This document shows, piece after piece, positions 13,589-25,110 of a DNA stretch of 64,000 nucleotides (position 1 is its first letter; each line of letters opens with the position of its first letter). Location: assembly GCA_036172665.1 (NCBI GenBank), contig CM069872.1, positions 59,816,101 through 59,880,100 of the forward strand. The letters are read 5' to 3'. Made by a program: the position numbers and the translations under genes. The DNA comes from Prosopocoilus inquinatus. Lineage: Eukaryota; Arthropoda; Insecta; Coleoptera; Lucanidae. The notes under the pieces were generated by a model, which was not told where the DNA came from, ran no database searches, and worked only from the letters and a program-made list of their open reading frames with translations.

Positions 13589-15587
13589 ATGAACTTTCCA
13601 GCGTTGTGGTTTCTACTGTTTTCGATGCAAATATGTTATTTACTTAGCTTCAGTAAGACACATTTGCATACATCGAGAAGATTATTCTCATTTTTTTTAT
13701 TGCAGGGAATGAGTCAAATTTTTGGAAGAGACCGAGCGCTTTCTTAAGAAAGATTGGGTATAATACCAGAGAAGCTGACGAAGACTTTGATTATGGAAAT
13801 GGACCTAAAGGTGTAAACATTTCTACTTTGTTCCTTTCCTACTTTTTCCATCTTTCACTTCTTTTTTTTTTCGTCTTAACCGATGTAATGATTTTAATTT
13901 TCCAGGCTATGCAAATTGGCCTAAATTGTATCCAGAATGCGGTGGGAAACGACAATCCCCCATCAACATAACACTCAGTTCGTTAAGAACAAAACTGTTT
14001 GGCAAGTTGCAGTGGTCTCAGTCGTACTGGGAAGAGCCTGATACTATCGGTATCATCAACAACGGCCACACGAGTAAAGAACTCGACAATGAATCAAAAC
14101 CAAACCAGAATTTTACTTTTCTCGATCTTTTTCCAGTTGAGATACGGCCGTCTTTGCGTAACGCACCTTCCATAAAGGCGGGGCCTTTGAAGTCAACATA
14201 TAAATTACAACAGATCCATTTTCATTGGGGCACGGTGAACATCAGGGGAAGCGAACATACGCTGGATGGGAGGACGTTCCCCATGGAAATACACGCAGTG
14301 CATTTGAAAGAAAATTTAACAATGGAAGAGGCCACGAAGATACCTGATGGTTTAGCAGTCGTCGGTTATTTCGTTAAGGTAAGAAGTTTCACATAAATTG
14401 AAAGGGGGATAAGACCAATGAAGGTCATACATGTAAAGTCAGGAGCGACACAGAAACACTACGTTATTTAATATAAGAGTAATTCTGGACTGAAGCCTCT
14501 TGGAAACAATTAAAATACAGCAGCTCAAAACGGATGTTTAGCACAAGACTAAACGAACGAGGCGTCAAAAATAAATTGACTGAAGTAAGCAAATTGGGAT
14601 TTGGTTCTAAATGAAAGAAAACAAAATTCAAGTCAATAAATAAAAAAGATTAAAATAATAGTTTTACGGGCTCACAAATTTTGAAATATTGGAGAAGGGG
14701 GGAAACTGCACCCGAAACCGGAGTGATAAAGGACGGAAATGGACAAAGAGGAAGACCAAGAGGCAGATGAGAAGGCCAAGTGTGAATAATTTGCTATGGA
14801 GGAATCAGGACCGAAACAGGATAGAACTATCTCAGAAAGTATTTCTGACAGAAAGGAAAGAAAATTGGTGTGACTAGGCATGGTAAGGGAGCCCGACCTA
14901 GTTGGAAGCCAAGTTTTGAATCATAAAAGCACAAAGGTGGAAGGAAGAAGATTTGAAGTGGATTCCTGAATGGTAAAGGATGGAAGCAGATGCCGCAGCA
15001 GTTGGGAAGGTCAGACGTGAATAATTTGATAAACCTTGGCATTGACGAAGCAAGTCGGATCAAGAAAGAACCAGTTCAAAAAGAAAAGAAAATTGATGGG
15101 ATTCCCCAAGGAAAGGGGCCAGCCGAAATTTGAATTCCAAATGGATTAGAGAACCTTCTTCTTAAGTATTCTTGAATAACGTTCCATTTTGATATCTCGT
15201 TTGTTGCGAATTTTCTTTTGCCTTTCCAAATATCGCTGATTTATTTATTTTCAGATAGTAAGGAGAAATAATTCTGCCATAAATTTGATTCAAAAATCCT
15301 TTGACTTCATCAGAAGGAATCCTGGAGTGGAAGGAACAGTCTCTGACAAATTTCCAATGAATTGCCTGGCCAAGGATTTCTGCAAACATTACATCACCTA
15401 CAATGGGTCGCTTACTACCCCACCATGTTCGGAATCGGTGGTTTGGATAATCGCCCCATTCACAGTGGGTATAACCAACGAACAGCTCGAGGTCTTCAGA
15501 TCGCTTTACTCCGCGAGCAGCTCATTGCGAGATAACTTCAGACCAGTGCAACCCCTAAATGGAAGACCTGTTTACTGTGTCTTGTAG
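13589..15587 (+). CDS. Secreted alpha-carbonic anhydrase, complete active site (locus 1)
   Basis: Predicted zinc enzyme interconverting CO2 and bicarbonate, exported by an N-terminal signal peptide (hydrophobic residues about 4-20). Exons: 13589-13652, 13706-13810, 13906-14073, 14137-14378, 15255-15587; 303 aa. All junctions are GT-AG and keep frame. Seen: QSPINI (residues 73-78), NNGHT with proton-shuttle His111, zinc ligands His140 and His142 in HFHWG and His165 in EIHAVH, GSEH (150-153), and SLTTPPC with the Thr199 equivalent at Thr247. There is no hydrophobic C-terminal tail, so no GPI anchor is evident. The 63-nt intron 14074-14136 has no stop codon and is a multiple of three, so retention would give a 324-residue form. 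I treat it as an intron because loci 2-4 have a phase-1 intron at the same place and the upstream exon is 168 bp in loci 1, 2 and 4. Confidence 0.92.
14690..15060 (+). repeat. Repeat fragments inside the last intron of carbonic anhydrase locus 1
   Basis: The 876-nt intron 14379-15254 holds two related purine-rich stretches. One (14690-14810) ends ccaagtgtgaataatttg; the other (14940-15030) ends gtcagacgtgaataatttg. The second matches the inverted fragment at 12.6-12.77 kb. Text such as ggacaaagaggaagaccaag would translate as QRGRPR, a wording often seen near the C-terminus of non-LTR reverse transcriptases, but this is too short to assign. Confidence 0.45.
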
Positions 15588-18385
15588 AATTCAACTATCA
15601 CAAAGATTTTCCATGTCAAAAAATATTTAATTTTGCGTTAAGCCCTTACCAGTCTATCCCATCCCTATGGGCATAACCAGCGGAAGAGGTTTTTCAAATC
15701 TCTTTACACCAACAGGCAATGGATTGCAAGTTTGGAAATAATAATAGGTATCAAACCAAAGAGGAGGATATTTAATTTTTGCGTTAAGTAAAAACGGCAC
15801 GGAGTTTCATCCACTTCACACCCTCGTTGTCATCCCTTGGTTATACACGCCGTAAATAACGCCGAGGGTGAACAACTGGTAGGGAAAAAATTGGGCCCAA
15901 TTTTTCAAATCGCCCCGACGCAGGTCATACCGGCGATTCTTCCTTCCACATCTGCGGCGACTGTAAATTGTAACGTCGAGAGAAAAACTCCGCGCCCAGC
16001 CCCGCATGTAAATCACGGGGGAAGGACAAGTTTTAAATGCAAATTATAAAAAAGTATCATTTCGAGCGGGTCCCTTAAAACGTGAAACTCATTCATTATT
16101 ATAATTCTTAAACGAAATGTAGCTTTAAACTGAAATGAAAAAAATAAAAAGATGCGAAAAGTATAATCGAATTGGGATATGAAATAAACGTTTTGTTAAT
16201 GTCCACCAAAGAAAAGAAAAAAAAAATACTCTGCTGAAATAGAAGCCAACAAGACAACTGATTAAAAAAAACAAGCAAATTTGTTAACTAGAACCAATCA
16301 CAATTAAGATTGTGCTAAAAAGAATAATGTGCAAATAAAAAAATATACATATAAAACAAGACTAAAAAGTAAAATCTTAAATATGCATTTAAAAAAAAAA
16401 TGCGCGATATGATACAGGGTGCTACCAAACTTGTATATATGCTTGCTTTTTTTGAAAACTACCCTTTCTCTTTTCCATTTTTCTTTATACTTAGAAACAT
16501 TGTAAGTTTGTTTGGCGATTAAAAATGTTAATGTCATAAAATGAAACAATTTGGAAATGCGGAAAAATGTTTCAGCCGACGTGATACAAAGTGCGCCGAA
16601 GTTTTAATAAATGATAAATGTTTTGCATTAATAGCACGTCGTTCTGCGACAGTTGTGAAATTAATTTCGGAGAGCTCGGGAACCGTTTGCAATCCGACAG
16701 TTGTAATGAAGGAAACGTCTTGACAGATTATACTAATTTAAAAGACTCCCACTCCCCCTCTCGGCACTAATTAACGAGTCTATATGCTACCTCTAAAGTT
16801 TATTCGAATTTGCTTCTGGAAATTTTACACGCCGAATTGCTTGTTAATGTGTACTCCGGGCCTCGCTCTGCTAATCTAATGTAATAAACGTCTGCGCACG
16901 TCAAAAAAAAAACCGATTTCACCACCGTGATGTAAATGTCATAAATTCTCATATTCAGGAATATGGGGGGACACGTATGGAGCAAGACACTGCAATGACA
17001 AATAATAATAATTTTAAATGGTTCGCCGTTTACCCGTACGACTTTGTCGTATTTCCGGCTCGTCGTCTGCATCGTGACAACAGTGGCGGCCCTTACATGC
17101 CCCGTGATAAATTTCCGATTTCCAACAAGTCTTTGTGTTGCGGTGAACTGCAAGGTAATCTCCATTAATCATATTTCACAACAAATTGAACTGGATTATT
17201 GTCGAAGCTCGATGGTTCATTACCTGCGGCATGACATTGAGGAAGGTTTTATTGAGTTTCTGTCCATCTTAAGACGGATACATATTCAATGAAGACGTAC
17301 CAAATACTACCGATTTACTGTCGAGGATAAAATCGTTAATTATAAATAGCAGGGAATGTTATTATCAAAGAAACGACCAGTCTAATGCAGGATAATTTGA
17401 TGTAAAGGATCTACTCTCCATAGAGGGGTCGGTGTACCCTTAGCACTTTCAGATTTAGATCTCATTTGATTTTTTAATCATCACCAGTGACCAAGATAGG
17501 CAGTACTTTCAAATGCCTTCCGTTAGTCTTTGGACATGATGATGTTGCTTGATTTCAAATTACTCCCATAAACCCAACTTCGTCACCTGCCATCGCCATC
17601 TTGTCGTCAAATCTTAGAAAGCTATTCTTCAGTTTGAAGCAATGCTTTCAATTATTCATTGAATACTGTTTATGTTTCTTACTCTCTCGTCTATCCCTCT
17701 CATATTCAATTCTTCGGATGGCTTCTGCATTTTGGATAATCCATCCTCCAATATTACAGATTACCTGGATTATTCTAATAACATGAATTTAAAAAATGTC
17801 TACTGGTTAACTTTTATTTACAAACACGTCATCGGGCCATGTAAAAATTAAAAACGAGAAAAAAATAACTGCGGAGTATCATCACACAAACATAAATAAA
17901 CAAGACCCGCAAACGAAGAAGTAAAAGACTTGGAACAAAGAGGAGGTGGATTTTATAATGTAAATTGGTGCCTTTCACAGGAGCGGATTGTTGAATTATT
18001 TATGCCGCGAAACACATTTTTCGTTCGCAGGCTCGCGTGCAGACGTCTCCAGGGAACATTTCGAAAACGAGGTTGCAAAAGAAAACGCCGAGACCAATCC
18101 TTAGCAGGAAAGTCTCTTTCACCTCAGACGCGCATCACTAATTCAGCATGATAATACAATCGACTTGGCGAAAATAAATACGAACACGTGCTTTTGGTTA
18201 GGTTTATTTGATGTCGGGGTTTCTTTGAACTCGGATGGCCCGAGAATTTTACTGTGCGATACATTAACCGAAAAAATAATCGCGAATTTGCGAGAGTTTC
18301 GAAAAGAGAAACTTCTACCTCGAGTTTTCATTTATTGCTTTTGAGTTTGGCATTCAGTTGAAGCAATAATAAATTTAGTGCATGC
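15588..18385. other. Intergenic, no gene recognised
   Basis: AT-rich sequence between convergent genes. A 121-codon minus-strand frame at 16800-17165 has no family resemblance and overlaps frames on the other strand, so I do not call it. No clear AATAAA lies close behind the carbonic anhydrase stop at 15587; the 3' end of that transcript is not placed. Confidence 0.55.
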
Positions 18386-19857
18386 TTAATTAATTCGTAA
18401 CTTCACTTTAATCCCCACAAAACAATACGAATGCATAATAGCACTTCGCTGTAGGTTGTTCACCTCACACCAGGTGGTTTTCGGACTAGGGGTTGAACAA
18501 CACGTTATTCCTTGACCCACTATATTAACCAATAAGTCTGACGAAGCCCCATCGAAGTTTTCTTTGCTCTTCGAAGAAGCCGAAGAGACCATCTTATTGG
18601 TTGACATTGTAGCCTCTGGTTTCCCCCGAATGGATTCGAGTTCCGCCTCTTTCATAACTTCGGGTGAACCCGATTTCTTTTTACTACTGATATTCGGCGA
18701 TCTTTGACTACTACTTGACTCTACATGGACTGAAACCTTAGGGTTTTCTTGATGACGTTGTGGAGTGGTGTTGGGAGAAGCTTGCCCTGCAACATCTTCT
18801 GAATAAAAAACTTTGGCGTTAGATGGACCTTCCAGATTCATTACTCGTTCTAAACTAGGATTCCTTATGGTACTTTTCAGGTCCGCACCATCAGGTTGAA
18901 CGTTATAGATTTTTCGTAAACTGGGAGTTGACCGACGCATGGTATAACCAGAAGAGGGAAGCAACTTCACTTCTTTACTTTCTGTTGACTGAGAAAATTC
19001 TTTGTTGCTAATAATCAGTGGTCTGTGGTTGTTTGACTTAGCCGACTGCCCCTTTGGGGTCTTAGTTTCTGCTTGCTGTTGACGTTGTGGAACAATGTTT
19101 GGAGGAGTAGCTTGCCCTAAGTCGTCTCCAAAATCAAATTGTAGAAATGCTTTCCTTTTGTCTGCCATGTTAGAAAAAAGTTGACTATCACCAAATATGC
19201 AGTCATCCCTTTCTCTCTTTAAATTGGAGATTTCTGGTGCCCCTTCTTTTTTAACATCTGATAAGGCAAAAGTTTTCTTGTTATTAATACTCGATGGTCT
19301 TTGATTGTTTACTTCAGTACAGTAGAATGGTGGCGAGCCCTTTATACATGGAACAATATTTAGGAAAGCAGGGAAAGCTAAAAAAAATTCAGTATCCGTT
19401 TTGCTCGCCCCGTTTGGGAAAACTTGCCTTACTTTGCCATCGCCATGTCTTTCATATCCATTTGCCTATTTAAGTTGGGGCCTTTCGATTCTGTTCTTTT
19501 AACAAAATCTGATGAGTCTGAAGTTTTCTTGTTGCTTACATTCGGTGGTCTCTGAATGCTAACTCCAGTGGGCTCAACTGACGCTGCTGTTCCATGATGT
19601 TTTTTTTTCGCTCTTGGCGAATTTCTTTTGATGATGTTGAAGGTCATGAAGTTTTCTCGGACCTTCTTCGTGAATAAGCTCACAGTCTGCTTTCATCACA
19701 AATTATGTTTCGGAACTTTGAACAAATTGAAGTACATGCTTACCTCATTCGTAACTCTAATTTGTTTCGCACAAGCGATAATGCATCTGAAGCCTAAACA
19801 TGTGTAAACATCATGTCCTGACATATCCACTCGTGCGAATCTAACTCGAGGCATCAT
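18386..19857 (-). pseudogene. Frameshifted tandem relative of the repeat-tail secreted protein gene
   Basis: Reading on the minus strand, 19686 down to about 18480 is clearly homologous to the tail exon of the gene at 20595-23754 (shared wording such as RPPNVSNKKTS, DFGDDLGQATP, SSDLLVN). A one-base deletion relative to that gene creates TAA at 19431-19429; the homologous frame then resumes and stays open to 18386. Near 18500 further indels replace the conserved C-terminus with unrelated residues. An upstream exon-like ORF (ATG at 19857, donor after 19744) joins the tail through a 57-nt intron (19687-19743) in phase 0. It encodes 38 residues with three cysteines and shows no clear similarity to the head of the neighbouring gene. 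If expressed, the product would be about 123 aa. I infer a decayed tandem duplicate; a sequencing indel is the alternative. Confidence 0.6.
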
Positions 19858-20594
19858 GCGGACGAACTCCGGGAGTTTGAATTACCAATGATGGATGGTA
19901 CAGGTGTCGTGAAGGACCTATTTTAGACCACGCCATAATCAATACCGATAGCCGAACTGCTGTTGCATACTCTCGTCCTTTATCAGCGCACTAATTACAC
20001 TGGTAGGTGCTTCGTGCGATAACATCGCTTCTAGTGTTATGACAATCTTACGTTAATTAAACTATCGATTTTGCGTTACGGTCCCTGTTACTTCAACAAC
20101 AACGACCCTTTATATGGCGTGTCATGCAAGGGCGTCAAGTCACACACTTTAATTCACGTTTAATTCGTCAACACAAATTTCATCCTCAATTTTATTTATT
20201 ACTTAATGTACTTAGCGAAGCTGTCAAACGATAGTGAAACGTTGGGTTGAGTAGTGTTAAGTTGAATTTATTTTGATTGGATTGACCTCGAGATGGATCG
20301 TGCCTAATTCTTTTAATTTGTAATTTTCACAATTGTTAATTCTGATTTCTTTTTAATTTTTTCCGGGGTTAGGTACAGTTGCGTTGAATTTAATTCGGTT
20401 GGACTGACCTTGAGACAAGATGGACTCACTGAATTTAAGGTCCCCTATTCTAAAACGTTCAGGGTTTGCGATTTAAAACGGGCAGGCTCTAAAAGTGTTT
20501 ATATAAAAAAAATGCATTAAAATCCTTATTATTCATAACTAAACCAACATATACAAAAATATTAAAATAAATAAATACGCTATTGTTAAATCAA
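19858..20594. other. Spacer between the tandem relatives
   Basis: No coding signal seen. It should contain the 3' untranslated region of the minus-strand gene ending at 20595. I found no canonical AATAAA immediately after its stop. Confidence 0.5.
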
Positions 20595-23500
20595 TTAGTC
20601 TTCAACTAATTCGGGAGGCTGAGTAATAATGGTCGACCCTTTCTGTGCGGTTTCTTTTTGTTCGTCCTTTTTCCCTTGGGGTTCTTCCATTTTACTGGCA
20701 GCGCCCTTATCCTTAGGATTAGCAGAGCCGACTAAAAGCGGCTTGAGCTTTCGCGGACGGTCTTCGTGGCCGCTACCAAAGCGCGAGTGTATCCGAGCAT
20801 GACGTTCTCTCTCGCGCTCCCTGATCTGCTCCACAAGAGCGGACCGCTCCAAATTTCGGGCAGATTCGTTCACTCTGTGCGACACCGATCTCAAGGACGC
20901 GCATATAGCTTCGATTTCCATCCCTACAGTGGATGGATTAAACGACGGTTGATTTGCGCGCTGTATTAAAGTGTCTATGTGCTGTCTAGCTGATTCTAAA
21001 GCTCTTCTTATTTGCTCGCTGTTGTATGTTGCCCGCATCAACGCAGGTGATTTTCTTGGGCTAGGGGTTGCACGACGCGTTATCTTCATCGGCTCGCCTT
21101 CATCCACCATGTTAACCAACAGGTCTGACGAAGCCCCAAGGAAGTTTTCTTTGCTAGTCGAAGACGCCAAGAAAACCGTTGTATTGGTTGACACTGGTGC
21201 TTCTGATTCCCCCTGAAGGGCTTCAGGTTCCGCCTCATTTATAACTTCAGATAAAGCCGACGTTTTTCTATTGCTGATATTCGGTGGTCTTTGACTACTG
21301 CTTGACTCTGGATGGACTGAAGCTTTAGGGTTCTGCCGATGATGTTGTGGAGTGGTGTTGGGAGCAGCTTGCCTTACAACATCTTCCGAATCAGAAACTT
21401 TGGCGTCAAATGAATCTTCCAGATTCATTTCTCGTTCTAAATTAGGATTATTTTTGGTAATTTTCAGGTCCATACCATCACGTTGAAGGTTATAATGTTT
21501 TCGTAAACTGGGAATTGAGCGAGGCATGGTATGCTCAGAAGAGGGGAGCAACTCCACTTCTCTACTCTCTGTTGCTTGAAGAGTTTCTTTATTGCTAATA
21601 ATCGGTAGTCTTTGGGCGTTTGAGTTAGCCGGCTCTCCCTTTGGGGTCTTGGATTCTGCTTGCTGTTGACGTTGCGGAGCAATGTTCGGAGTAGCTTGCC
21701 CTAAGTCATCTCCGAAATCAAATGGTAAAAACGCTTGCCTTTTGTCTGCCGTGTTAGGAGAAACTTGGCTGTCTTCATCACCAAGTCTGTTATTATCCTT
21801 TTCTCTCTTTAAACTGGGGATTTCTGGTACCCCTTCCTTTTTAACATCTGATAAGACAAAAGTTTTCTTGTTATTAATACTCGATGGTCTTTGATTGTTT
21901 ACTTCAGTGGACTCGGATGGTGGCGAGTCCTTTATATGAGGAATAATATTTGAGAATGCTTGTCCTAAAAAATTTCCTATCTCCCTTTTGCTCGCCCTAT
22001 TTGTGAAGACTTGCATTACTTTATCATCGCGTGTGTCTTTCATATCCAATTCCCTCTTTAAGTTGGGGTCTTCCGGTTCTGTTTCTTTGACAAAATTTGA
22101 TAAAGCCGAAGTTTTTTTATTGCTTACATTCGGTGGTCTCTGACTGCTAGATCCAGTGGGGCCAACTGACGCTGCTGACCCTTCAGCATTTTGTTGTTGG
22201 CGTTGTGACACGGTGTTTGTAGCACTTTGTCCCGAGACGTTTTCGAATGATGAAGACCCCCAACGTTTTTCTACCGTATTCGGAGGAATTATGTCATCAA
22301 GCAGTACCAAGGCGTTTGTTTCCCTCTTGGAAATGGAGTTTCTTTTGAGGATTTTGAAGGTCATGCAGTTTTCTTGGGCCTTCTTCGTCAATAAACTTAC
22401 AGTGACGTCTATAATTAAGAACTTAAATTAGAAAATCCTTGTCCAAAATTGTAAACGGCCGACATTAATATCACCATTTTAAATTAAGTCATGTTTAGAA
22501 AATATTTTCTCCACGTTCAATGAAATGTCAGTAACAGTTTAATTGATAGTTAACCTTCAATTAAAATGTGTCATTAATTGAAGCACATTTCGTTTTACTT
22601 TTCGCACATTTGATACACATTTAACTTTTTTTTTTTTGAAGTGAAGAACAAAATAAATATATTAAACAATAGAAGTAAAATAAATAAAGTGGGACATTTA
22701 ATAAGTAGTAAATTTAAGATTCAATACTTCAAAAGTACAAAATGTGCAATACACATTTTCAAACTTAAATGAAGTCGCATTAATCTTTTTGAGACAAATA
22801 TTACTCATTATTTTTGTGATCATCTCGTAAGCAAGAAACTTATCTTAAATATTAAAAAAAAACGAGAATCACACTTTATATAGAAAAAAAATAATTACAA
22901 TTTTTAAAAAACAGCAAAGTAAGTGCGCATATTTAAAATAATGTAATAGAATAAATGTAACAACTAATAAAAAAAAGTCAAAATTTCTAAAATTATTATG
23001 AGTTTTTTAAATAACTAAAAAAGAAAAAAAAATAGAGTAATAATTTGTATAAAAATTAGGAATATGCGAAATAATTTATTAATGTTTAGTGAATGTAAAA
23101 AAGTTAAAACGCGGCAATAATTAATTTTATATTGCATGTCAAGCTTATGAAACATATTTCGCTAATTTCTAGTGCGTAATTGTAATTACTGACGTACGTC
23201 CTTCATACAAAATTGAAAATTAATCAGAACTTCGTAAATTTATAGCCACAGCAAATTAATTTCATAATTAATTGCAATGCACAAGCCCCTGGATATTTTA
23301 ATTCAAGGACCCTGCGAACGATTTAATGACGCAATTAATTTCTAAACAAGGAAAACCAAATACTTTTTTACCTGTTGTTGTCTTGGGAATTTCACAAAAG
23401 CATGTCAGAGAGGCATCATGGAATTTCGAATTTCCTTTCGCTTCCGCGCACATGGATTTACAGAGCTTTTTTAAGCTGCCAAATGCACCGTAGTGCATTT

Positions 23501-23754
23501 CACCGGGTGGTACGGGGAACGCCAGGACAGGATCTGAAAATTTCCACATTCATTACACCCACAGTCAGTAAGTAAATTAATTTAAACAAATGTTTGCAAT
23601 CGCGTTCAGCCAGTGAAAATTGAGTTTAGCAAACAAATCGCGGGGCGTTTAATTAAAACATAGGATGTTTTCACATGTTAAGTCACAAAAGTCAATTGTA
23701 CTTACTCAAAACGGCGAAAATAATCCCGAATGCGGATAACTTTTCCGGCCCCAT
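20595..23754 (-). CDS. Predicted secreted protein: cysteine-bearing head plus long repetitive polar tail
   Basis: Not a family I recognise. Exons: 23754-23706, 23533-23372, 22408-20595; 674 aa, all GT-AG and in frame. Residues 1-21 form a good signal peptide ending VLA. The head has Cys41, 45, 61 and 63 in the pattern C-x3-C-x15-C-x-C, the core spacing of cysteine-stabilised alpha-beta (defensin-like) folds with two disulfides. The tail (from residue 71) is Gln, Ser, Asn, Pro and Lys-rich, probably disordered, and has about four degenerate repeats beginning near residues 130, 209, 297 and 396, each with a GQA-x-x-N opening and later a QRPPN-x-SNKKTS-like block. The C-terminal 140 residues are charged and helix-prone. 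The weak point is the 963-nt intron (22409-23371) joining head to tail. Without it, exon 2 reads on to a stop at 23298, giving a small six-cysteine secreted peptide, and the tail would be a separate gene. Confidence 0.62.
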
Positions 23755-24630
23755 TTTCACTTTGGTGTTGTGTTCATCGGACTAAGCCCGAAATGTAGGG
23801 TGTTAAATATACTGCCGTGGAATCCGCTGACTGTGATGTTTTGGAATTATTGTTTCCATTACGAAACAGTGCCAACGGTAAATACGTTGTTGACACATCA
23901 CAAATAATAATCAATTCATCCTTCGCAATTTGCTTAAATATTTTTAAATAAAAAAAAAACAATTTCAGTAAAAAAGGAATGAAAAAAGGAAAGCTCGTCC
24001 TAAAATACTTTTGGAAGTGCTTTGTATTGCTTGGCATCGAGAAAAGAGACGAAGGGCCGGAAGTTTTAAAGCCTCGTTAACTTTTGAAATCACTTCTTGC
24101 CCTCAGGTAAAATCTATACGGAAAAGTTTTAATTAATGCGAATAATTAGTCCGGTAAACAAGGCGCGGGGGAAACGCAGAATATAGAGGAGCGCAATATT
24201 GAAACGGTATTTTCTTGTTTCCTTCGTCTTAACAAAAACGAAATTAACTCCAATAAATTCGTTTCAAATGATTTAGTTACTCCTGCTAGATTCTTGATGT
24301 AAATCTTTATTAATTTAAGGACGGGATAATTTGTAATATAAAACTGACAGGGCGTACGCTTATTTAAATTAATTTGAAAATAGAAAAAGAAACTCAGCTG
24401 CAGCTCCAGGTTAGATCAGATTAACAAAATAAAATTAGCAAAATGTGAAACATTAAAAGATACTGTTTCAATTATTAATTAATTATTTATGACGCAGAGA
24501 GAACTAATTAGTTCTACAATTCTCTTTATGTAATAAATGAAGATTACGTATTTCATTACATGAATACCAGAAGCATTTTGAAAAGATTTTGAAAACAACA
24601 TCGCGTTCATGCCTAAGAGACGTCTTTACT

Positions 24631-25110
24631 TAAATAAAATAAGCAATTTTGACACCTGTCAATTAATTATCGCTCTGCAGGCAGTTTTTATTTTTTATCC
24701 TGTAATCACGTTGTATAAGTACTTAATGATTAGTGTCTTCAAAATAATTATTAAGGAGACTGAGATGCTTCTCTTTGAAAGCAAGTTTTTTTTTTTTATA
24801 TAATTTAACAGATGTGAAATCGAATTATTGCAAATATAAAAATGGAAATTTCTCTCGGAATTCAACAATATTTCGATAATAAAATCGGGTTCTTGTGTAT
24901 GAGCCCTCTTTATGCATAAAAAACAATTTTCACGTCTGTCAAATTAATTACTGCTGTACAAATCAATTCTCAATCTTACAAACACATTGCAAAAGTACTT
25001 AATGTTAATCAGCATTTTTAAAATTATCAAAAAAAAAAAATTCTCTTTGAAACCAAGAATGGTCTTCTTTTATAATTTGACAGGTGTCAAAGTGAACAAT
25101 TTGGAAAATT
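24631..25110. repeat. Two tandem copies of a small element with inverted ends
   Basis: Copy 1 (about 24631-24840) and copy 2 (about 24911-25110) share order and wording: a gacacctgtcaatt-type start, agtacttaatg in the middle, ttctctttgaaa, then ataattt(a/g)acag(a/g)tgt at the end. The start (TTTTGACACCTGTCAA) and end (TTTGACAGGTGTCAAA) are inverted complements, so each copy looks like a small non-autonomous element with terminal inverted repeats. Divergence between copies is substantial. Confidence 0.55.

Noticed and set aside
16800..17165. 121-codon minus-strand frame
   Set aside because: No recognisable domain, overlaps frames on the other strand, and no supporting splice or poly(A) context.
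19376..19433. Possible new 55-nt intron (GTAAGG to TTTTTTTTAG) that might bypass the frameshift in the tail duplicate
   Set aside because: Length and signals look right, but the join leaves the downstream homologous frame out of phase, so it does not rescue the protein.
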